A stretch of DNA of 64,000 nt from an uncultured Lachnospiraceae bacterium (lineage in GTDB: Bacteria > Bacillota > Clostridia > Lachnospirales > Lachnospiraceae): positions 1-64,000 of the forward strand of contig CAMWJF010000006.1 in the NCBI GenBank assembly GCA_947174505.1, written 5' to 3'. The translations under genes were made by a program, and so were the position numbers. The notes below the pieces were generated by a model. It worked only from the letters and a program-made list of their open reading frames with translations, made no database searches and was not told where the DNA came from. Below, piece after piece: positions 27,373 to 36,796 of the stretch (its first letter is position 1; the number at the start of each line of letters is the position of its first letter).

Positions 27373-27855
27373 ATGAGAGAAGAATTATTAAAAATTATAG
27401 AAAGGAACAGCCGCATAGACTTGAAGGAGCTGGCGGTGATACTCGGGGTGGAAGAGATTGATGTTGTGAACGAGCTGCAGGCTCTGGAGGACGAGGGCAT
27501 CATCTGCGGTTATCACACGATGATTGACTGGGAAAAGACTTCTATTGAGAAGGTGTCCGCGCTGATTGAAGTGCGGGTGACGCCCCAGAGGGGTCAGGGA
27601 TTTGATAATATCGCGGAGCGGGTTTACAAGTATCCTGAGGTGACTTCCGTATACTTGATTTCCGGCGGGTATGACCTTCTTGTTACTCTGGAAGGAAAGT
27701 CCTTGAAGGAGATTTCCGGTTTTGTATCCGATAAGCTTTCCACGCTGGATTCCGTTTTGAGCACAGCGACACACTTCATTTTGAAAAAATACAAAGACCA
27801 TGGAACGATTCTGACGAAAAAGTATGAAGATACAAGAGAGAAGGTGTCACCGTGA
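27373..27855 (+). CDS. Lrp/AsnC-family transcriptional regulator
   Basis: 160 residues from ATG 27373, with GGAGG five bases upstream. An N-terminal HTH (IDLKELAVILGVEEIDVVNEL) is followed by the RAM effector-binding domain (IEVRVTPQRGQGFDNIAERV). The frame stays open up to a TTG at 27238 that also has a strong ribosome site, so a 45-residue N-terminal extension encoded by the hairpin array cannot be excluded. It is translationally coupled to the aminotransferase: the stop TGA overlaps the GTG at 27852. It probably senses an amino acid and controls its partner. Confidence 0.92.
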   Translation: MREELLKIIERNSRIDLKELAVILGVEEIDVVNELQALEDEGIICGYHTMIDWEKTSIEKVSALIEVRVTPQRGQGFDNIAERVYKYPEVTSVYLISGGYDLLVTLEGKSLKEISGFVSDKLSTLDSVLSTATHFILKKYKDHGTILTKKYEDTREKVSP

Positions 27856-29021
27856 GAGATATGTTATCAAAGCAGGCCGTTGGGCTTAAGCCCTCGGGCA
27901 TTCGGAAATTTTTTGATATTGTCAGCGAGATGGAGGATGCGATTTCCCTCGGTGTGGGGGAACCTGATTTTGACACACCGTGGCACATCAGGGACGAGGG
28001 TATTTACTCGCTGGAAAAGGGACGCACGTTCTACACATCGAACAGCGGACTGGCGGAACTGCGGCAGGAGATCAGCAATTACATAAAGAGAAAGCAGGGC
28101 GTTGTTTACGATCCACAGCATGAGGTGCTGATTACGGTAGGAGGATCTGAGGCGATTGATATCGGGCTGCGCGCGGTAATTAATCCCGGGGACGAAGTGC
28201 TGATTCCCCAGCCGAGCTTCGTATCTTATGAGCCTTGTGCCATTATGGCAGGCGCCGTGCCGGTCATTATCGAATTGAAGGAAGAAAACGAGTTCCGTCT
28301 GACGGCAAAGGAGCTGGAGGACGCCATAACGGAAAAGACGAAGATGCTGATTCTTCCCTTCCCGAATAATCCGACGGGAGCCATTATGGAGCGGAAAGAT
28401 CTGGAAGAGATTGCGGAAGTGATCAGAAAACATGACATACTTGTCATGTCGGATGAGATTTATGCTGAGCTGACTTATAAGGACAAGCATATATCCATTG
28501 TAGAGATGGAGGGTATGCGGGAGAGGACAATCCTGATTAACGGATTCTCCAAGGCTTTTGCCATGACAGGCTGGAGACTCGGCTATGCCTGCGGACCGAG
28601 AGAGATTCTGGAGCAGATGACAAAATTGCATCAGTTTGCGATCATGTGTGCACCTACCACCAGCCAGTATGCGGCTGTGGAAGCGCTGCGTAACGGGGAT
28701 GAAGACGTGCGGGAGATGTGTATGGCTTACAACCAGAGAAGACGGTATCTGATGAACGCCTTCCGAGAGATGAAGCTGTCCTGTTTCGAGCCTTTTGGAG
28801 CGTTCTATGTGTTCCCCTGTATCAAGGAGTTTGGGATGACCAGTGAAGAATTTGCAGAGCGGTTTCTGGAGGAAGAGAAAGTGGCTGTGGTGCCGGGAAC
28901 GGCATTTGGCGACTGCGGCGAGGGATATCTGAGAATTTCCTATGCCTATTCTCTGGACAACCTGAAACTGGCGATCGGTAAGCTGGCTGATTTTGTGGCG
29001 AGGCTGCGGGCGGAAGCGTAG
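27852..29021 (+). CDS. PLP-dependent aminotransferase class I/II (aspartate/aromatic type)
   Basis: 389 residues from GTG 27852 (ATG 27861 is the other candidate). Fold-type I signs: PFPNNPTGAIM, the Asp in VMSDEIYAEL, the PLP lysine in NGFSKAFAMTGWRLGYA, and the C-terminal Arg in LRISYAYS. Substrate is not certain; close families act on aspartate, alanine or aromatic amino acids. Paired with the Lrp regulator, a common arrangement in this group that suggests amino-acid catabolism or balance. Confidence 0.92.
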   Translation: MRDMLSKQAVGLKPSGIRKFFDIVSEMEDAISLGVGEPDFDTPWHIRDEGIYSLEKGRTFYTSNSGLAELRQEISNYIKRKQGVVYDPQHEVLITVGGSEAIDIGLRAVINPGDEVLIPQPSFVSYEPCAIMAGAVPVIIELKEENEFRLTAKELEDAITEKTKMLILPFPNNPTGAIMERKDLEEIAEVIRKHDILVMSDEIYAELTYKDKHISIVEMEGMRERTILINGFSKAFAMTGWRLGYACGPREILEQMTKLHQFAIMCAPTTSQYAAVEALRNGDEDVREMCMAYNQRRRYLMNAFREMKLSCFEPFGAFYVFPCIKEFGMTSEEFAERFLEEEKVAVVPGTAFGDCGEGYLRISYAYSLDNLKLAIGKLADFVARLRAEA

Positions 29022-29147
29022 ATATGACTTGCGTATTGTAGGCAGAGCGCAGAGCGCACATGTCTGCATATATTTTGGCGGTTGTTGCAAAGGTAGCATA
29101 CTTGATTTTGTGTGTTCGCCGTACCGTGCTTCAGAATGGGGATTATT

Positions 29148-29642
29148 ATGCACATCATTTTACACCAGCCGGAGATTCCGGCGAATACGGGAAATATCGG
29201 CCGTACCTGTGTAGCGACAGGTACGGCGCTCCATTTGATTGAGCCCCTGGGATTCCGGCTGGACGAGAAATCCATCAGGCGGGCGGGCATGGATTATTGG
29301 GAGCAGCTTGATGTGACCCGCTATATCAATTTTGGCGACTTCCGGGAAAACCATCCCGATGCGAAAATCTGGTATGCCACCACAAAAGCAAAACGCCTCT
29401 ATACGGAGGCGGTTTTCGGGCAGGACGATTATATTATGTTCGGCAAGGAGAGCGCCGGGATTCCCGAAGAGATTCTGGTGGAGAATGAGGAGACTTGTAT
29501 CCGCATCCCGATGATGGAGGAGATCAGATCCTTGAACCTTTCCAATTCTGTGGCGGTTGTGCTGTATGAGGCGCTGAGGCAGAACGGGTTTGCGGGGATG
29601 CAGGCGGAAGGGGAGCTGCACAGGCTTAACTGGAGGGATTGA
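29148..29642 (+). CDS. trmL: tRNA (cytidine/uridine-2'-O)-methyltransferase TrmL
   Basis: 164 residues, the typical TrmL size. SPOUT-family motifs: NTGNIGRTC near the start, FGKESAGIP in the middle, and SLNLSNSVAVVLYE near the C-terminus (the knotted SAM-binding site). It methylates the wobble ribose of some tRNA-Leu. ATG 29148 is preferred because GGGGA lies upstream and the homologous N-terminus HIILHQPEIP begins there; ORF extensions to 29112 are not family-like. Confidence 0.95.
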   Translation: MHIILHQPEIPANTGNIGRTCVATGTALHLIEPLGFRLDEKSIRRAGMDYWEQLDVTRYINFGDFRENHPDAKIWYATTKAKRLYTEAVFGQDDYIMFGKESAGIPEEILVENEETCIRIPMMEEIRSLNLSNSVAVVLYEALRQNGFAGMQAEGELHRLNWRD

Positions 29643-29648
29643 GTAATA

Positions 29649-29985
29649 ATGAAATTATATCATTCCAGTGGTCTCTGTTTATGAAAGTGAAGAATATAGT
29701 TTGGGAGAGTTGAATATTCTGAAGTTTAATGGGCCTGACAGAGAATGGCTCAAATATGTGGCAGCAAATCGGATAGGAACGGTAATTGATGAAAAATACG
29801 ATGTTGTGATCGGTCCTGTGGCAAATGATCAGGCAATTCGTACAGTAAACAATTATTTGAAGGGGTATTTTTCAGAAGAGATTGCAATACAATTGCTGTT
29901 ACCGCAGAAACTCAAAGATCAGTATGCCTTTAAAACCGAAAAGGCATTGAGAATATTGTGTTTTAAGGAGGCTATCAATGTATGA
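29649..29985 (+). pseudogene. Broken DUF3990-type gene (internal deletion and frameshift)
   Basis: An ATG at 29649 gives MKLYHSS and then stops after 11 codons. The next frame contains IPVVSVYESEEY and a 105-residue tail with FNGPDREWLKYVAANR and YDVVIGPVANDQAIR. In DUF3990 proteins, as I know them, an LYHGS-type start is followed by about 50 residues and then a PVVSVY-like block. Here the middle is gone and the two ends meet around 29663. LYHGS-like starts are also seen in ADP-ribosyltransferase-fold proteins, so the intact form may have been a toxin. Confidence 0.7.
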
Positions 29986-30227
29986 AGAGGTTAGAAGCAG
30001 AAATTATTGATTATTATAATGAGGCAGTGGTAAAAATGATAGCCGATAAATATGGATATAGTCTGATGAACGCATTGCGCGAATTTGTATCGTCTAAAAC
30101 ACATGAAATGCTGGAAAATGAGGAATGTGGATTGACACAGTATGGAGCGGGAGCCATTTTTGAGATTTGGGAATCAGAGAGAATTACGGGTAATCCTTGC
30201 AATTCAATTTATATTCGGGGTGAGTAA
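29982..30227 (+). CDS. Small protein of a DUF3990/DUF3791-type cassette
   Basis: 81 residues, start overlapping the end of the broken gene (ATGA). It is helical and hydrophilic, with YGYSLMNALREFVSSKTHEM and a C-terminal RITGNPCNSIYIRGE. Similar small proteins are found beside DUF3791 genes in Lachnospiraceae, which I recall without being able to name a Pfam entry. A DNA-binding or antitoxin role is possible but unproven. Confidence 0.65.
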   Translation: MKRLEAEIIDYYNEAVVKMIADKYGYSLMNALREFVSSKTHEMLENEECGLTQYGAGAIFEIWESERITGNPCNSIYIRGE

Positions 30228-30228
30228 G

Positions 30229-30438
30229 ATGACAGAAGAAATGAAATTTTTTATATATTTACTTGAATGTTATGCGGCCTATAAAGATATGAAAACCGGA
30301 GATGTGCTGGAGAAATGGGATAACTGCAGAATTACCCAGGAAATTTATGATAATTATTGGGGCTATCATACGGAAAGAATAGAAAATGCATTTATGGATA
30401 TTGACAGTCTGATTGCTACAGGAAAACATGCGTGGTAG
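30229..30438 (+). CDS. DUF3791-type small protein
   Basis: 69 residues from ATG 30229, which has GGGGTGAG before it and directly follows the previous stop. FFIYLLECYAAYKDMKTGDVLEKW and IYDNYWGYHTERIENAF fit the DUF3791 pattern. These genes usually sit next to DUF3990 genes, and do so here. Probably the regulatory or neutralising partner of the first gene, which is broken in this strain. Confidence 0.7.
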   Translation: MTEEMKFFIYLLECYAAYKDMKTGDVLEKWDNCRITQEIYDNYWGYHTERIENAFMDIDSLIATGKHAW

Positions 30439-30471
30439 AGAAAGCAGCGGCATATATGCAAGACAGCCAAC

Positions 30472-31896
30472 TCAGTCGTCGTCCTCCACCTCAGACTTCG
30501 GCAGGGAGAAGATAAACTCTGTTCCTACCCCCTCAGTGCTGATTACATTGATGTTTTCCCCGTGCGCCTGTATGATTTCCTTTGTGATCGACAGGCCAAG
30601 TCCCGTGCCTTTCTTATCCTTTCCTCTGGAGAGATCTGACTTGTAAAAGCGGTTCCAGATCAGTTTCAGATCGTCTTTCGGGATGCCGATTCCGGTGTCT
30701 TTCACGCTGATAAAAATTTTATTATGCTTTTCGGTCGTCTCGATTTTGATAAGGGAATCGTGGTGGCTGAATTTGATGGCGTTGTCCAGAAGGTTGTAGA
30801 GAACCTGCTGAATTTTATCCACGTCTGCGACCACATACATTTCGTCGCCCGTGAGGATCAGTTCGATGCCGATCATCTTCTGGCGGCAGGTGCCCTCAAA
30901 GGTGGCGGCCACATTGCGGATGACGGCGTTGATCTCAAAGTCTGTTTTGTTCAGCATGATCCCCTTTGTGTTCAGGTTGTTGAGGGTCAGAAGGCTGTTG
31001 GTCAGCTTCGTCAGGCGGCCGGTTTCATTCAGCACAATATTTAAGTATTTTTCGTACATCTCCGGGGGGATGGTGCCGTCCAGCATGGCTTTCAGATAGC
31101 CCTCTATGGAAGTCAGGGGGGAGCGGAAGTCATGGGAGACATTGGCCACAAATTTTTTCTGGTCATCCTCCGAGCGGGCGATTTCGCTGGCCATATAGGA
31201 CAGGGTGGCGGCCAGATAGCCCATTTCGTCTTCGCTTTCCACACTGAACTCATAGTGCATATTGCCGCTGGCGTACTGCTCCGTCGCTTCCGTAATTTTG
31301 CGCAGGGGGATATAAACCATCTCCGTAAAGAAAATCAGGATGATCAGGGACAGCAAAAAGAGGATAAGCAGCATGATATAGGAAATATTTAAAAGCTGGT
31401 TCGTCTCGGTCTGTATGCTGCCGAGGGAGGCGTGGATCACAACGTAGCCCTTTACTTTGTAATCGGAGGTGATGGGCGCAAAGACACTCAGCATTTCCTC
31501 GTCAAAAGTGCGAAAAAAGTCGCCTACCGTATAATAAGAGCCGGCAGTGATCGTGGGATCGAAATTCTCTACGACGACCTCGTTTTCTACATCTACCGGG
31601 GCTGAGGAGTCTAAAATCATACGTCCGGATGGATTAATAATCCAGATCGTGGCGTTTAAGTAAGTGTCCAGCGCGTCAAGCTGCGTCTTCACCGTTTCCA
31701 GAGACACTTCCGTATTGTACAGGTCGGTGGCGTAGGTGTTGGCGATCAGTGTGGCCTCCCGGTAGTGGGCGTCGGCCTTTTCCTTGGTGAGATGGTTGAA
31801 AGTCATATCGGACACAAAGGTGGCTACCACCACGAAGCCAAACAGCCCGAAGATGATGTAGGCCAATATTAATTTTAAATAGAGTGTCTTGCGCAT
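30472..31896 (-). CDS. Sensor histidine kinase
   Basis: 474 residues from ATG 31896. Two membrane helices (about 5-28 and 172-195) flank an outside sensor domain of about 140 residues, followed by HAMP, HisKA with the phosphate-accepting His in NVSHDFRSPLTSIEGYL, and HATPase_c with NLLDNAIKFS, DTGIGIP and GTGLGLSI. PhoR/YycG-like architecture. It begins 1 bp after the response regulator stop, so the two are translated together. The signal is unknown. A start at 31968 is rejected because it lies inside the regulator gene. Confidence 0.93.
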   Translation of the reverse strand: MRKTLYLKLILAYIIFGLFGFVVVATFVSDMTFNHLTKEKADAHYREATLIANTYATDLYNTEVSLETVKTQLDALDTYLNATIWIINPSGRMILDSSAPVDVENEVVVENFDPTITAGSYYTVGDFFRTFDEEMLSVFAPITSDYKVKGYVVIHASLGSIQTETNQLLNISYIMLLILFLLSLIILIFFTEMVYIPLRKITEATEQYASGNMHYEFSVESEDEMGYLAATLSYMASEIARSEDDQKKFVANVSHDFRSPLTSIEGYLKAMLDGTIPPEMYEKYLNIVLNETGRLTKLTNSLLTLNNLNTKGIMLNKTDFEINAVIRNVAATFEGTCRQKMIGIELILTGDEMYVVADVDKIQQVLYNLLDNAIKFSHHDSLIKIETTEKHNKIFISVKDTGIGIPKDDLKLIWNRFYKSDLSRGKDKKGTGLGLSITKEIIQAHGENINVISTEGVGTEFIFSLPKSEVEDDD

Positions 31897-31897
31897 A

Positions 31898-32608
31898 TCA
31901 GAATCTCTTTTCGCGTACTTCAAATTTATAACCGACGCCCCAGATCGTGGCGATGCGCCAGTTTTCATGGTCCTTAATTTTGTTGCGGAGCCGCTTAATG
32001 TGCACGTCTATCGTGCGGCTGTCCCCGAGGTACTCATATCCCCAGATCTGGTCTAAAAGCTGTTCTCTGGAAAAGACATGGTTTGGCGAGGAGGCCAGAA
32101 AGTAGAGAAGCTCCAGTTCCTTGGGCGGCAGCTCGATTGTTTCCCCCATATAAATGACGGAGTAATTGGTCTGGTTGATAATCAGATCCGGGTATTCCAC
32201 GCTCTTGATGTCGGGCGCCGCCGGTTCCGCCACGGCCGGTTTATAGCGGCGGAGCACTGCCTTGACCCGGGCTACCAGCTCTTTGGAGTCAAAGGGTTTT
32301 TCCACGTAGTCGTCCGCGCCCAGTTCCAGTCCAAGCACCTTATCAAAAACTTCGCCTTTGGCGGAAAGCATAATGATGGGGAGGGTGGATTTCGAGCGCA
32401 CCTCGCGGCAGACCTGATAGCCGTCAATGCCCGGCAGCATCAGGTCCAGAAGCATCAGGTTTGGCTCAAAGCTATCCACTGCCGCCAGAACGGACTCTCC
32501 GTCGTTGACGATCATTGTCTCGAAGCATTCCTTCGTCAGATAGAGGGAGATCAGCTCCGCGATGTTGTTGTCATCATCCACAATTAAGATTTTTTGTTTA
32601 TTTATCAT
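31898..32608 (-). CDS. OmpR-family response regulator
   Basis: 236 residues. Receiver domain: acidic pocket VDDD, phosphorylated Asp in LLDLMLPGIDG, Thr/Ser switch in IIMLSAKG, and Lys in EKPFD. The C-terminal winged-helix domain has WGYEYLGDSRTIDVHIKRLR. ATG 32608 chosen because GGGGTAAT precedes it on the minus strand. It lies 19 bp after mutS2, in one likely minus-strand operon with it and the kinase. Confidence 0.94.
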   Translation of the reverse strand: MINKQKILIVDDDNNIAELISLYLTKECFETMIVNDGESVLAAVDSFEPNLMLLDLMLPGIDGYQVCREVRSKSTLPIIMLSAKGEVFDKVLGLELGADDYVEKPFDSKELVARVKAVLRRYKPAVAEPAAPDIKSVEYPDLIINQTNYSVIYMGETIELPPKELELLYFLASSPNHVFSREQLLDQIWGYEYLGDSRTIDVHIKRLRNKIKDHENWRIATIWGVGYKFEVREKRF

Positions 32609-32627
32609 ATAATTACCCCGTTTTTCA

Positions 32628-35003
32628 TTATTCTTTAAACTCTGCAATGGTAACGCCCGCGTCACCTTCCCCAAATTCACCCAGCCGGAAACTTTTAATC
32701 ACCCGGTTTTTGCGCAGATATCCCTGTACGGCTTTTCTGAGAGCGCCGGTTCCCTTGCCGTGCACGATGCGGACGCTGGGCAGGTGTGCCAGATAAGCGT
32801 CATCCAGATATTTGTCGAGCTCTGAGAGAGCCTCGTCCACCGTCTTGCCGAGAAGATTGATCTCCGTGGAAACTGAGTAGGACTTGGACATTTTCAGTTT
32901 GCCGGAGGAGCTGCGCTGCATTTTTTCGGTCTTCACCGTCTCCTCCTCAAGCAGGACAAGATCCGACAGGGATACCTGAGAGCGGATGATGCCGCACTGG
33001 ACAAACAGCCTGCCGTTTTTGTCGGGAAGGGAGCTGACGCTGCCCTTTAATCCCATGGATACTACCTTTACACTGTCGCCCAGCCTGATTTGGTTTGGCT
33101 TGAGAACCTTGTGGGTGGGTTTATCATTTTTGAGCGCCAGCTTTTCATTTTTCTCGGAGATTTTATCATGTACCTTGCGGCGCGATTTTTCCAGATCCTT
33201 AATGGAAGATGCAGCGCCGGCCTTCTGGAAAGTGCGGATAGTCTCGTCTGCCAGTTCCTTGGCGCTTTGTAAAATTTCCCGGGCTTCCTCGTTGGCCTCC
33301 CTGATGATGCGGTCGCGGGACTGGTCGATTTTTTCCTGCTTGGACTCCAACCTTTCCTTTAGGGCCTGCACTTCCCGCTTGTAGGACTCGATTTCCGCCT
33401 GCTCCTTTTCGATGGTAAGGCGGCTGTTCTCCAGATTGGCGAGCAGATCCTCAAAGCTCTCCTTGTCCTGTGTAATGTGCCGTTTGGCGTCCTCTATAAT
33501 GTGATCCGGCAGACCCAGACGGGAAGAGATGGCAAAGGCGTTACTCTTGCCGGGAATACCGATCAAAAGCCGATAGGTGGGCCGGAGTGTTTCCACATTA
33601 AATTCACAGCAGGCATTTTCCACAAAAGGCGTGGAGAGTGCGTAGACCTTCAATTCGCTGTAGTGGGTGGTAGCCATAGTGCGGATGCCTCTGCCGTGCA
33701 AATGATCCAGAACCGAGATAGCCAGTGCGGCGCCCTCGGTGGGATCGGTTCCCGCGCCAAGCTCGTCAAAAAGACAGAGAGAATCCGCGTCCGCCTCCTG
33801 TAAGATGGACACAATGCTCGTCATGTGGGAAGAAAATGTGGAAAGACTCTGCTCGATGCTCTGCTCGTCTCCGATATCCGCATAAACCTCTCGGAAAATG
33901 GAAAGCTCCGAGCGGTCCAGGGCGGGGATGTGCAATCCGGCCTGTCCCATTAGGGTCAGAAGCCCCACTGTTTTCAGTGCCACGGTTTTTCCGCCAGTAT
34001 TCGGTCCCGTGATGATGAGCAGATCGAAATCGATCCCCAGAAGAATATCCACAGGGACTACTGTTTTCTTATCTATCAGAGGATGCCGTCCCTTACGGAT
34101 GCGGATCTGGTGCTCCGTATTAAAAAGCGGCATGGTGGCGTTCTGCTCCATGGCGAGGGAAGCCTTTGCGAAGATAAAGTCCAGCATGGTCATGGACTTC
34201 TGATTCACGGCAAGGGCTTCCGTGTGGGCAGCAGCCTGTGCGCTTAAGGAGGCGAGCACCGCCTCGATTTCTTCCTGTTCCTTTATGGATAATTCTTTTA
34301 ATTCGTTGTTTAGATTGACCACAGCTGCAGGCTCAATAAAAAAGGTGGAGCCGGTGGAGGACTGGTCGTGCACCATACCGGGCACCTGTCCCTTATACTC
34401 GGACTTCACGGGGATGCAGTAGCGATTGTCGCGCATGGTTACCACGGTGTCCTGCAAATAAGTGCGCAGGGAGCCGTTAATCATGGAGCTTAACTGCGAG
34501 TGAATCCGGTCGTTGGTAATCGCCATGCTGCGGCGGATGCGCTTTAGCGCAGGGCTTGCGTCGTCAGCGATTTCCTCCTCGGAGAGAATACAGCGGTTGA
34601 TCTCGTTCGCCAAGGGTGTGAGCGGTTCCAGACTGTCAAAATAGACGTCCAGCGAATCGCCGGGAATATCGTCCCGTTCCCTGCGGCCGTAGGCTTTGAT
34701 GCGGTTGACGTTTTCCAGAAAGGAGGCGATGCGCAATAGTTCCGCGATGGAAAGAACGCTCCCCACCTCGAGGGATTTCAGGCTCATTCCCAAATCTCTG
34801 TTGCTGCCAAAGGACGTGGAGCCTTTCGCGAAAAGACGCCCCAGAGCGTCCGCCGTCTGCGTCTGCGCCGTCCTGATTTCCTCCAAATCCGTCATGGGAA
34901 CAAGCGCCGCCGCAAGCCGTTTTCCCGGTTCGGAGGATGCTTTTTCCGTTAGACGGTCGATGATTTTATGATATTCTAAAACGCGTAATACTTTGTTGTT
35001 CAT
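32628..35003 (-). CDS. mutS2: MutS2 ATPase/endonuclease
   Basis: 791 residues, the normal MutS2 length. It lacks the mismatch-recognition domain of MutS and has the lever and clamp region, a coiled coil, and the ATPase with Walker A GPNTGGKT and Walker B CLFDELGAGTDP. A C-terminal Smr domain contains VRIVHGKGTGALR. MutS2 proteins suppress homologous recombination and can rescue collided ribosomes. RBS AGAGGGAG precedes ATG 35003. Confidence 0.96.
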   Translation of the reverse strand: MNNKVLRVLEYHKIIDRLTEKASSEPGKRLAAALVPMTDLEEIRTAQTQTADALGRLFAKGSTSFGSNRDLGMSLKSLEVGSVLSIAELLRIASFLENVNRIKAYGRRERDDIPGDSLDVYFDSLEPLTPLANEINRCILSEEEIADDASPALKRIRRSMAITNDRIHSQLSSMINGSLRTYLQDTVVTMRDNRYCIPVKSEYKGQVPGMVHDQSSTGSTFFIEPAAVVNLNNELKELSIKEQEEIEAVLASLSAQAAAHTEALAVNQKSMTMLDFIFAKASLAMEQNATMPLFNTEHQIRIRKGRHPLIDKKTVVPVDILLGIDFDLLIITGPNTGGKTVALKTVGLLTLMGQAGLHIPALDRSELSIFREVYADIGDEQSIEQSLSTFSSHMTSIVSILQEADADSLCLFDELGAGTDPTEGAALAISVLDHLHGRGIRTMATTHYSELKVYALSTPFVENACCEFNVETLRPTYRLLIGIPGKSNAFAISSRLGLPDHIIEDAKRHITQDKESFEDLLANLENSRLTIEKEQAEIESYKREVQALKERLESKQEKIDQSRDRIIREANEEAREILQSAKELADETIRTFQKAGAASSIKDLEKSRRKVHDKISEKNEKLALKNDKPTHKVLKPNQIRLGDSVKVVSMGLKGSVSSLPDKNGRLFVQCGIIRSQVSLSDLVLLEEETVKTEKMQRSSSGKLKMSKSYSVSTEINLLGKTVDEALSELDKYLDDAYLAHLPSVRIVHGKGTGALRKAVQGYLRKNRVIKSFRLGEFGEGDAGVTIAEFKE

Positions 35004-35035
35004 AACTCCCTCTTTATTTCTATACTTTGTTTGAT

Positions 35036-36619
35036 TTATCTTTTTTCCTGCTCTTCTATGATACAGCAGTGCTCTTTGCTCTCCCTGTCATAACTGATCC
35101 CGACAAGCAGCAGGTTTCCATGGTAATCGCGCAGCGTTTCAGGATACTGCCTTTCCCGGATCTGTTCCATCGCACTTTCTGCGGACTGGCCATATTTCAA
35201 TTCTATAATCAGCGCAGGTCTGGTCGAATTTCTTCTGGGAAGAAATACCATATCGGCATATCCTTTCCCGGACGGCATTTCCCGGATCAACGTGTATTCA
35301 TTGACCGCATTATAATATGCCAGCGTAATCACACAGCTTAACGCATTCTCATTATTGTACTGCAGGATGGAAGTGTTTTCTCTGTGCACTTTGTCAATAC
35401 ATTCCGCCACCAGGTCAGCGTCCTTATCCCACGTTGCCTTTAGCAGCCTGTCGGAATCCTTAAGCGCCTGGATCACCGGCGTCCAGTCCGTATCCTTCAC
35501 CGCCCTTGCAAAAGCAGTACGCACTTCCTCGTTTGGCACGTAGGCTTCTCTTGTAGTCACGTCATAAGCAAGGTAACCCAGATGAATCAGCGCAGTCAGT
35601 ACATCATCCCTGCTTTTAAAGCTTGTCATGTCATTCTGGAAGGTACCAATATCCACAACGCATCTGGCGCCGGAAAACATCTGCACTACCAGATCCCTCA
35701 GCCCTTCAAAATTCATGCTGATATATTCCCGCAATGATTCATAGGATGCCGTATTACTCCAATAATTGTCATATTCCCCATCCATAATGGCATTCACCAC
35801 GGAATTCGGGTTATAAACATGCTGTACCTGCCGGAAAGAATACCCGTCATACCATCGGGCCATCTCGTCGAAATCCATATGGTACATGTCGCACAATGCC
35901 CTGACCTCCTGCTGTGTAAAACCGATATACCCGGAAAGGCGCTTGGGATTGACCATCGTAAATTCCTTGAAATTATTCAATGCGGATTCACTGTTGTACC
36001 GCTTAATCGGCAGGATGCCCGTGATATAGGCAAGCACGGTAAAATCCTTTGACTGTTCCCCCTTAAAAAGTCCACGGAGCAGACGGATGTATGCCTGCTG
36101 TCCGGTTTCATCATTGGCGGCCTCACGGAAAATGGCGTCCCACTCGTCAATGATGATCACAAATCTGGCTCCCGCAGCATTGTTGACTTTAGATAAGGCA
36201 AACGGCAATTCCGAATCTTTATCTGTGAGTATCCCCGGATATAGGGTTTTCAGCTCGTCAATCACACATTTCTGCATAAAAGCCACCGTGTCTGTTGCGC
36301 TCTTATTCTGTACCAACAGATAAGCCATATCCAGATGAATCACATCATATTTGTTCAGGTGCTTTTCGAAAGACGGCTTTTTGGTAATTTCCAACCCTTC
36401 GAACAGCTCGCGGGAATCACAGCCTCTTCCATAATAAGCAGCCAGCATCCCCGCTGCCATGGATTTTCCGAATCGCCTTGGCCTGCTGTTACAGATATAG
36501 CACTGTTCCGTATCCAGCACTTCATTGGTATATTCTATCAATCTGGATTTGTCCACATAAATCCGGGATTGTCTTGCTCTTGCAAAACTTTCATTTCCAC
36601 GATTCACATACATTCCCAT
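35036..36619 (-). CDS. AAA-ATPase-like protein with PD-(D/E)XK nuclease domain
   Basis: 527 residues. The N-terminal AAA-ATPase-like domain (PF09820 type) has a degenerate Walker A, RPRRFGKSM, and Walker B-like IIIDEWD. The C-terminal PDDEXK_9-type nuclease has the Asp of GYADMVFL and ExK in IIELKYG. Function of the family is not established; such genes are often multicopy and transferred horizontally. It lies 32 bp upstream of mutS2 on the same strand, so it may be cotranscribed. Confidence 0.9.
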   Translation of the reverse strand: MGMYVNRGNESFARARQSRIYVDKSRLIEYTNEVLDTEQCYICNSRPRRFGKSMAAGMLAAYYGRGCDSRELFEGLEITKKPSFEKHLNKYDVIHLDMAYLLVQNKSATDTVAFMQKCVIDELKTLYPGILTDKDSELPFALSKVNNAAGARFVIIIDEWDAIFREAANDETGQQAYIRLLRGLFKGEQSKDFTVLAYITGILPIKRYNSESALNNFKEFTMVNPKRLSGYIGFTQQEVRALCDMYHMDFDEMARWYDGYSFRQVQHVYNPNSVVNAIMDGEYDNYWSNTASYESLREYISMNFEGLRDLVVQMFSGARCVVDIGTFQNDMTSFKSRDDVLTALIHLGYLAYDVTTREAYVPNEEVRTAFARAVKDTDWTPVIQALKDSDRLLKATWDKDADLVAECIDKVHRENTSILQYNNENALSCVITLAYYNAVNEYTLIREMPSGKGYADMVFLPRRNSTRPALIIELKYGQSAESAMEQIRERQYPETLRDYHGNLLLVGISYDRESKEHCCIIEEQEKR

Positions 36620-36796
36620 AATTTGCCTCCACGAGTCAGGTGCTGACCCTCAAACAAGGTTGAAAAATTTTCTTTAATCATCTTACCACATGCCTTTTCA
36701 AATAACCACAAATTTTCTGAGGTAGTTAAGACCTGGGAGTAGAAAATCAATAATCAGTCTTTATCATAAAAGCGTAAGAACCCAAAATACATAAGG

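Noticed and set aside
27867..29153. 428-residue minus-strand open frame
   Set aside because: It lies wholly opposite the aminotransferase gene, has no ribosome site, and its composition (His/Arg/Leu-rich) is typical of an antisense shadow.
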